A DNA stretch of 47,743 bases. Source: Methanobacterium sp. (GTDB lineage Archaea > Methanobacteriota > Methanobacteria > Methanobacteriales > Methanobacteriaceae). How positions within the stretch are numbered: position 1 is the stretch's first letter; each line of letters starts with the position of its first letter. Below are positions 43,999 to 47,743 of the stretch, piece after piece. The notes beneath the pieces are model-generated. The model ran no database searches. It saw only the letters and a list, made by a program, of their open reading frames with translations, and was not told the origin of the DNA. Location of the stretch: positions 1-47,743 of the forward strand of contig JAQVTJ010000001.1 of NCBI GenBank assembly GCA_028700095.1. The letters are read 5' to 3'. The translations under genes were made by a program, and so were the position numbers.

Positions 43999-45903
43999 TT
44001 ATTGTATTCTTATGGTTTCAAGATTCATAGGTGTTTTTGTTTCTATTTTATAACTTCTATAAATGCTTGAAGCAAGATCTAGGGTTTTATAATTATCTCC
44101 ATGACAAATCATTATTTTCTCTGGCTTTGGGGATAATCTTCTAACATATTCCATGAGTTGTCTTCTATCTGAATGTCCACTAAATCCTTCAATGGTTTTA
44201 ATATGCATTTTAACATTGTAAACATTGATTTTACCATCTTCTTTAAGTGGTATTTCTTTCCAACCCTTCTGCAATCTTCTTCCAAGAGATCCTTCAGCTT
44301 GGTATCCAACAAATACAAGAGAATTTCTTTCATCTCCACATAATTGTTTAAAGTATTCTACTGAATTACCACCTGTTAACATACCTGAAGTTGATAAAAT
44401 AATTGCAGGTTCACCTTCTACAATATCTTGTCTTTCATTTCCACCATTAACTTTATGGAATACTTCAGAAATAAATGGATTTCTTCCCATATGGAAAATT
44501 TGATCCCTTAGATCTTTACTTAAATATTCTGGTCTTGCAGTATGGATTGCTGCTGCTTCCCAGATCATTCCATCTATATATACAGGAACTTCTTCAATTA
44601 TTCCATGTCTAATATATTCATCTAGAACTATCATAAGTTCCTGGGCTCTTCCAACAGCAAATACTGGCATAAGAACTTTCCCGCCACGTTTAAGTGTCCT
44701 GTAAATGGTTCTTACAAGTTCTTTTTCAGCATCGTTACGTGTTGGTTGAACATCATCATGTCCTCCATATGTACTTTCCATTACCATGGATTCTATACGT
44801 GGAAATTTAGAAACAGCAGGTTCAAGAAGTCTGCTTCTTTCATATTTAAAGTCTCCGGTGTAAACAAAGTTATGCTGTCCATCACCTATATGCATATGTG
44901 TAATGGCAGAACCAAGTATATGGCCTGCGTTATGTAGGGTAAGTCTAATATCTGGGGCTATATCTGTTACTTCTCCATAATCTAGGGTTATGGTATGTTT
45001 AATACTCTTTTTAACATGTTTAATATTGAATGGTAGCGGATTATCTTCTCTGTGTGCTATGTCAATATGGTCAAGTTGTAAAAGGGTCATAAGATCTCTT
45101 GTTGGGGTTGTACAGTATACTGGACCTTCATATCCATAATGATATAGGTATGGTAAAAATCCGGAGTGATCAAGATGTGCATGTGAAATTATAACTGCAT
45201 CAAGATCATCTAATACAAATTCAGGAACATTAAGATATGGATATGAGCTTTTATCATCTGCTCCTGCTACATTTACCCCGCAATCCAATAGAATTTTACT
45301 GTTAGTTGTCTGTAAAAATAAAGAGGATCTTCCAACTTCTCTAAAACCTCCAAGAGCAGTTAAACGTGTCCATTCATTTTCAGAGCTTAATTCTCTGTGA
45401 ATTCTGTTACCTAAAGTTTGAAGTATTTTTTTACGTTCTTTACTGTTTTTTCTTAAAGTTCTTCTAACTCTTTGGATAACTTCTGAGGTGATAGGTGGTG
45501 TTCTTAATATTTTAGGAGACCAACCAGTTTTTTTTATTATTTCTCTTGATGTTGAACCATATTTTCCTATAACAAGCCCGGGTTTTCTTGCTTCAATAAT
45601 TACTTCACAGGTAACTTCATCAAAGGATATATTGGTTATTTTTGCTTCTTCAGGTACAATTTCATGGATCCTGTCTATGGTCTTTTCAGGTACTGTGAGC
45701 ACGGATTTATCTGATCTGATAATTATTCTCTTTCTTATATCTTTTGCTAAATCTCTTATTAGATCCCCATTTTCTGTTATTATCTCCGGATTTTTTGTAT
45801 ATATTACAACTTCCGGACCTTCAAATTCAACCTTAGCCACTTGTACTCTATTAGGTAATCTTTGTACTATTGTATTTTTAATGTCTTGAATCTCTGAGCC
45901 CAT
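43999..45903 (-). CDS. fttA: FttA / aCPSF1 transcription termination ribonuclease
   Basis: Archaeal beta-CASP metallo-beta-lactamase nuclease that terminates RNA polymerase. The N-terminal 150 residues have two KH domains (KPGLVIGKYGSTSREI). The metal site is HAHLDHSGF near residue 245; further motifs are TGDFKYE and ESTYGGHDDVQ; the beta-CASP domain runs through MPVFAVGRAQELM, and the C-terminal GFSGHSDRRQL. 634 residues, as usual. Start preceded by GTGATTTT. Single gene between purM and psmB. Confidence 0.95.
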   Translation of the reverse strand: MGSEIQDIKNTIVQRLPNRVQVAKVEFEGPEVVIYTKNPEIITENGDLIRDLAKDIRKRIIIRSDKSVLTVPEKTIDRIHEIVPEEAKITNISFDEVTCEVIIEARKPGLVIGKYGSTSREIIKKTGWSPKILRTPPITSEVIQRVRRTLRKNSKERKKILQTLGNRIHRELSSENEWTRLTALGGFREVGRSSLFLQTTNSKILLDCGVNVAGADDKSSYPYLNVPEFVLDDLDAVIISHAHLDHSGFLPYLYHYGYEGPVYCTTPTRDLMTLLQLDHIDIAHREDNPLPFNIKHVKKSIKHTITLDYGEVTDIAPDIRLTLHNAGHILGSAITHMHIGDGQHNFVYTGDFKYERSRLLEPAVSKFPRIESMVMESTYGGHDDVQPTRNDAEKELVRTIYRTLKRGGKVLMPVFAVGRAQELMIVLDEYIRHGIIEEVPVYIDGMIWEAAAIHTARPEYLSKDLRDQIFHMGRNPFISEVFHKVNGGNERQDIVEGEPAIILSTSGMLTGGNSVEYFKQLCGDERNSLVFVGYQAEGSLGRRLQKGWKEIPLKEDGKINVYNVKMHIKTIEGFSGHSDRRQLMEYVRRLSPKPEKIMICHGDNYKTLDLASSIYRSYKIETKTPMNLETIRIQ

Positions 45904-46015
45904 AAAATCACGTCTAAAAAAATAGAAAATAATATTTTAGAACCATATAAAATAAATTTTTTTATATATGATTCTTTTAGTTGTTAAGTAAAATTTTATT
46001 ATGTTAGGATTAAAA

Positions 46016-46648
46016 TTAGTTCAATTCACTTATCTTCTTTTCTACCTCTTCTTCATGTAGTATTTTAAATCCTTCTTCTTTAGTAATGGTTGCTATTTTT
46101 ATTCCATTACCTGAATAAGTATCTCTTTCCATAGCAGCTTTAATTGCCCTTATTGCTAAGTTTATTCCTTCTTCAATATCCATATCTTTGTGGTAACGGT
46201 CTTCCAGTACACCATAGGCTATTGGTGAACCAGAACCTGTTGAAATAGTCAGATCTTTAATAACTCCACCACTAGGATCTAGGGAGAAAATTCCAGGTCC
46301 TTTTTCATCCACCCCTCCTAGAATGGTTTGGACATAGTAAGGATAAAATCTAGAAGCATGCAATATATTGGAGGTCAGATGAGCAGCTGCCTCTACACTC
46401 ATAGGTGCACTATTTCTAAGCCTGTAAAGAGCTACTTCTGCACTGATATATCCCATAAGCTTTTGAGCATCTGAAACTGATCCTGCTATTGTAGCACCAA
46501 TATGATCATCAATTTTAAATATCTTGTCTGCAACTTTATGAGCAATTAAATTACCCATTGAAGCTCTTCTTTCGGTAGCAAATACAATTCCGTCTTTGCA
46601 AGTTACACCAACTGTTGTAGTGCCTTTTAATCGATCTTTATCGTTCAT
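46016..46648 (-). CDS. psmB: Proteasome beta subunit
   Basis: Catalytic subunit of the 20S proteasome. A nine-residue propeptide (MNDKDRLKG) precedes the catalytic Thr (TTTVGVTC). The body has GTTTV, RASMGNLIAHKVADKIF, IAGSVSDAQ and STGSGSPIAYGVLE. GAGGTG before ATG 46648 favours it; the GTG at 46657 is part of the site. About 210 residues. Confidence 0.95.
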   Translation of the reverse strand: MNDKDRLKGTTTVGVTCKDGIVFATERRASMGNLIAHKVADKIFKIDDHIGATIAGSVSDAQKLMGYISAEVALYRLRNSAPMSVEAAAHLTSNILHASRFYPYYVQTILGGVDEKGPGIFSLDPSGGVIKDLTISTGSGSPIAYGVLEDRYHKDMDIEEGINLAIRAIKAAMERDTYSGNGIKIATITKEEGFKILHEEEVEKKISELN

Positions 46649-46951
46649 GAAATACACCTCTAAAAAAACACGATAAATTAAAAAATAGTTTTTAAAATAT
46701 TAAATTCTAGCCTTATATGTAAAATTCATTCTATATAAATATTGCTTTGAACTTCAGTTTTTTTCAATAAAAGTCTTTAAAATATATAAATTTAAAATAA
46801 TCTTTTTGATAACTTTTAAATATTTAAGACCTTAATCAAGGTTATTTTAATTGAAGTTACTTATAAATGTTTTTAATTATTCGCCCTAAATTATAATATT
46901 CAAATATTTTTATTATTTTTTTACTATTAAATAAATAAAAATTATAGAGAT

Positions 46952-47743
46952 CTAAGTTATTAAGATCTCTAATCTATCTTCTTTTACCCCATCTTTAATT
47001 TCACGGGCAATTCTACGTCCCATACTCATAAATTCACCAAATAACAGATAACTATATGGTGAACTGTCCATGAATGAATTGGTTCCACCATCTATTCTAG
47101 CACTCATTTCAAATACAATTATTTCCAAATCATCTGTGCATAGTGTTTGTAAACAGAAAGGTCCGCTCATTCCAGGAGCAACTAATTTTTTAGCACCCTC
47201 TACCAAACTATCTCCAATATCAAATACTTGAGGTAATAGAGATTCTCTCATAACAACAGGATGATTACCGGTTATAACATAGGATGGATCCATTGAAACA
47301 TCTAACTGGTCTTTAGCAGGTATTCTGCACAGACCATCAATATTTGATTCATAACGACTGTCCATTCCCATAATTTCAACTTCATTTTTTAGTGCTGAAT
47401 AAAAATAATGTATACAATAATTACATCCAGACACATATTCCTCTATATGGGCATTTTTAACATCACTTTCTTCAATCCAATTCCTTTCAAGCATTGAATC
47501 TATTTTTTGATTGTATTCTTCTGTTGTTGATGCAACAAAATATCCTCTTCCACCACGTGCCCCTGGAAACTTAACCATAACAGTTCTGTCTATTTGGGAT
47601 GCATCATCATATTTCATAGGTATCCTAATATTAGATTCTAACATTAATTCACGTTCAAGATCTCTTTCAGATTCCCATCTTAATATATCCCTATTCCCAA
47701 ACATAGGTACTTTAAAATCATCTTCTATTCTATCTAAACCTGC
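46952..47743 (-). CDS. purP: PurP, formate-dependent FAICAR synthetase (5' end outside window)
   Basis: Archaeal enzyme that makes 5-formamidoimidazole-4-carboxamide ribonucleotide from AICAR, formate and ATP. The frame runs open to the window edge, so the N-terminus is missing; the first residues seen are AGLDRIEDDFKVPMFGNR. The ATP-grasp core is present: TVMVKFPGARGGRGYFVA, EEYVSGCNYCIHYF, and VFEMSARIDGGTNSF near the end. Part of the same purine route as purM. The Met at 47704 is internal. Confidence 0.9.
   Translation of the reverse strand, partial: AGLDRIEDDFKVPMFGNRDILRWESERDLERELMLESNIRIPMKYDDASQIDRTVMVKFPGARGGRGYFVASTTEEYNQKIDSMLERNWIEESDVKNAHIEEYVSGCNYCIHYFYSALKNEVEIMGMDSRYESNIDGLCRIPAKDQLDVSMDPSYVITGNHPVVMRESLLPQVFDIGDSLVEGAKKLVAPGMSGPFCLQTLCTDDLEIIVFEMSARIDGGTNSFMDSSPYSYLLFGEFMSMGRRIAREIKDGVKEDRLEILIT

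Noticed and set aside
46658..46951. Spacer upstream of psmB
   Set aside because: AT-rich with TATA-like runs; nothing specific beyond a promoter for psmB can be supported.

Overview
The window is a stretch of chromosome from a low-GC hydrogenotrophic methanogen of the order Methanobacteriales, most like Methanobrevibacter or Methanosphaera. The evidence is an Ehb-type membrane hydrogenase operon, coenzyme M synthesis genes (comC, comD, comE), archaeal information-processing genes (fibrillarin, Nop5, Hjc, the FttA/aCPSF1 termination nuclease, proteasome beta), PurP, very AT-rich spacers, GGTG/GGAG ribosome binding sites, oligo-T termination signals and tRNA genes without encoded CCA. Genus-level placement is an inference.

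Layout. 1-4.9 kb (+): distal part of the ehb operon (ehbK cut by the window edge, then L, M, N, O, P). 5-11.1 kb (-): a tight accessory operon of a polysaccharide pyruvyl transferase-family protein, a reductase-plus-acyl-adenylate synthetase fusion (split by a frame break near 7.72 kb), an L2ATC-hydrolase-family protein and a GMC oxidoreductase with a four-cysteine cluster. It looks like a carboxylate to aldehyde/alcohol chemistry module and is the best candidate for an undescribed system. 11.3-16.4 kb: an ACT regulator, a tandem pair of small paralogous proteins, a cupin, a solitary Cas4-like protein, a nucleotidyltransferase and DUF366. 16.5-17.7 kb: queD and queE (7-deazaguanine pathway).

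17.7-22.0 kb holds five consecutive CBS-domain genes with 18 CBS modules in total, followed by an ATP-dependent RNA ligase, pheA and surface proteins. In this block almost every second gene carries a one-base frame break, mostly at homopolymers. Reading across the breaks restores continuous family-like proteins, so this is either locally poor sequence or recent decay. Genes outside it are intact, apart from the acyl-adenylate synthetase.

24.8-33.9 kb: a lipoprotein, a KH-domain NusA-like protein, coaBC, flpA and nop5 (rRNA methylation), pyrD and pyrK (orotate synthesis), an AI-2E-family permease, an anchored surface protein and hjc. 34.3-34.8 kb: five tRNA genes (Asn, CAU-anticodon, Glu, Leu, His) in one minus-strand cluster. 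35-40.4 kb (+): radical SAM protein, gatB, DUF504, CBS-ParB protein, hisE and a ferredoxin-containing aldo-keto reductase. 40.4-47.7 kb (-): comE, comD, comC, purM, fttA, psmB and a truncated purP. Most of the window is core methanogen metabolism and RNA processing; the accessory material is concentrated at 5-15.5 kb.
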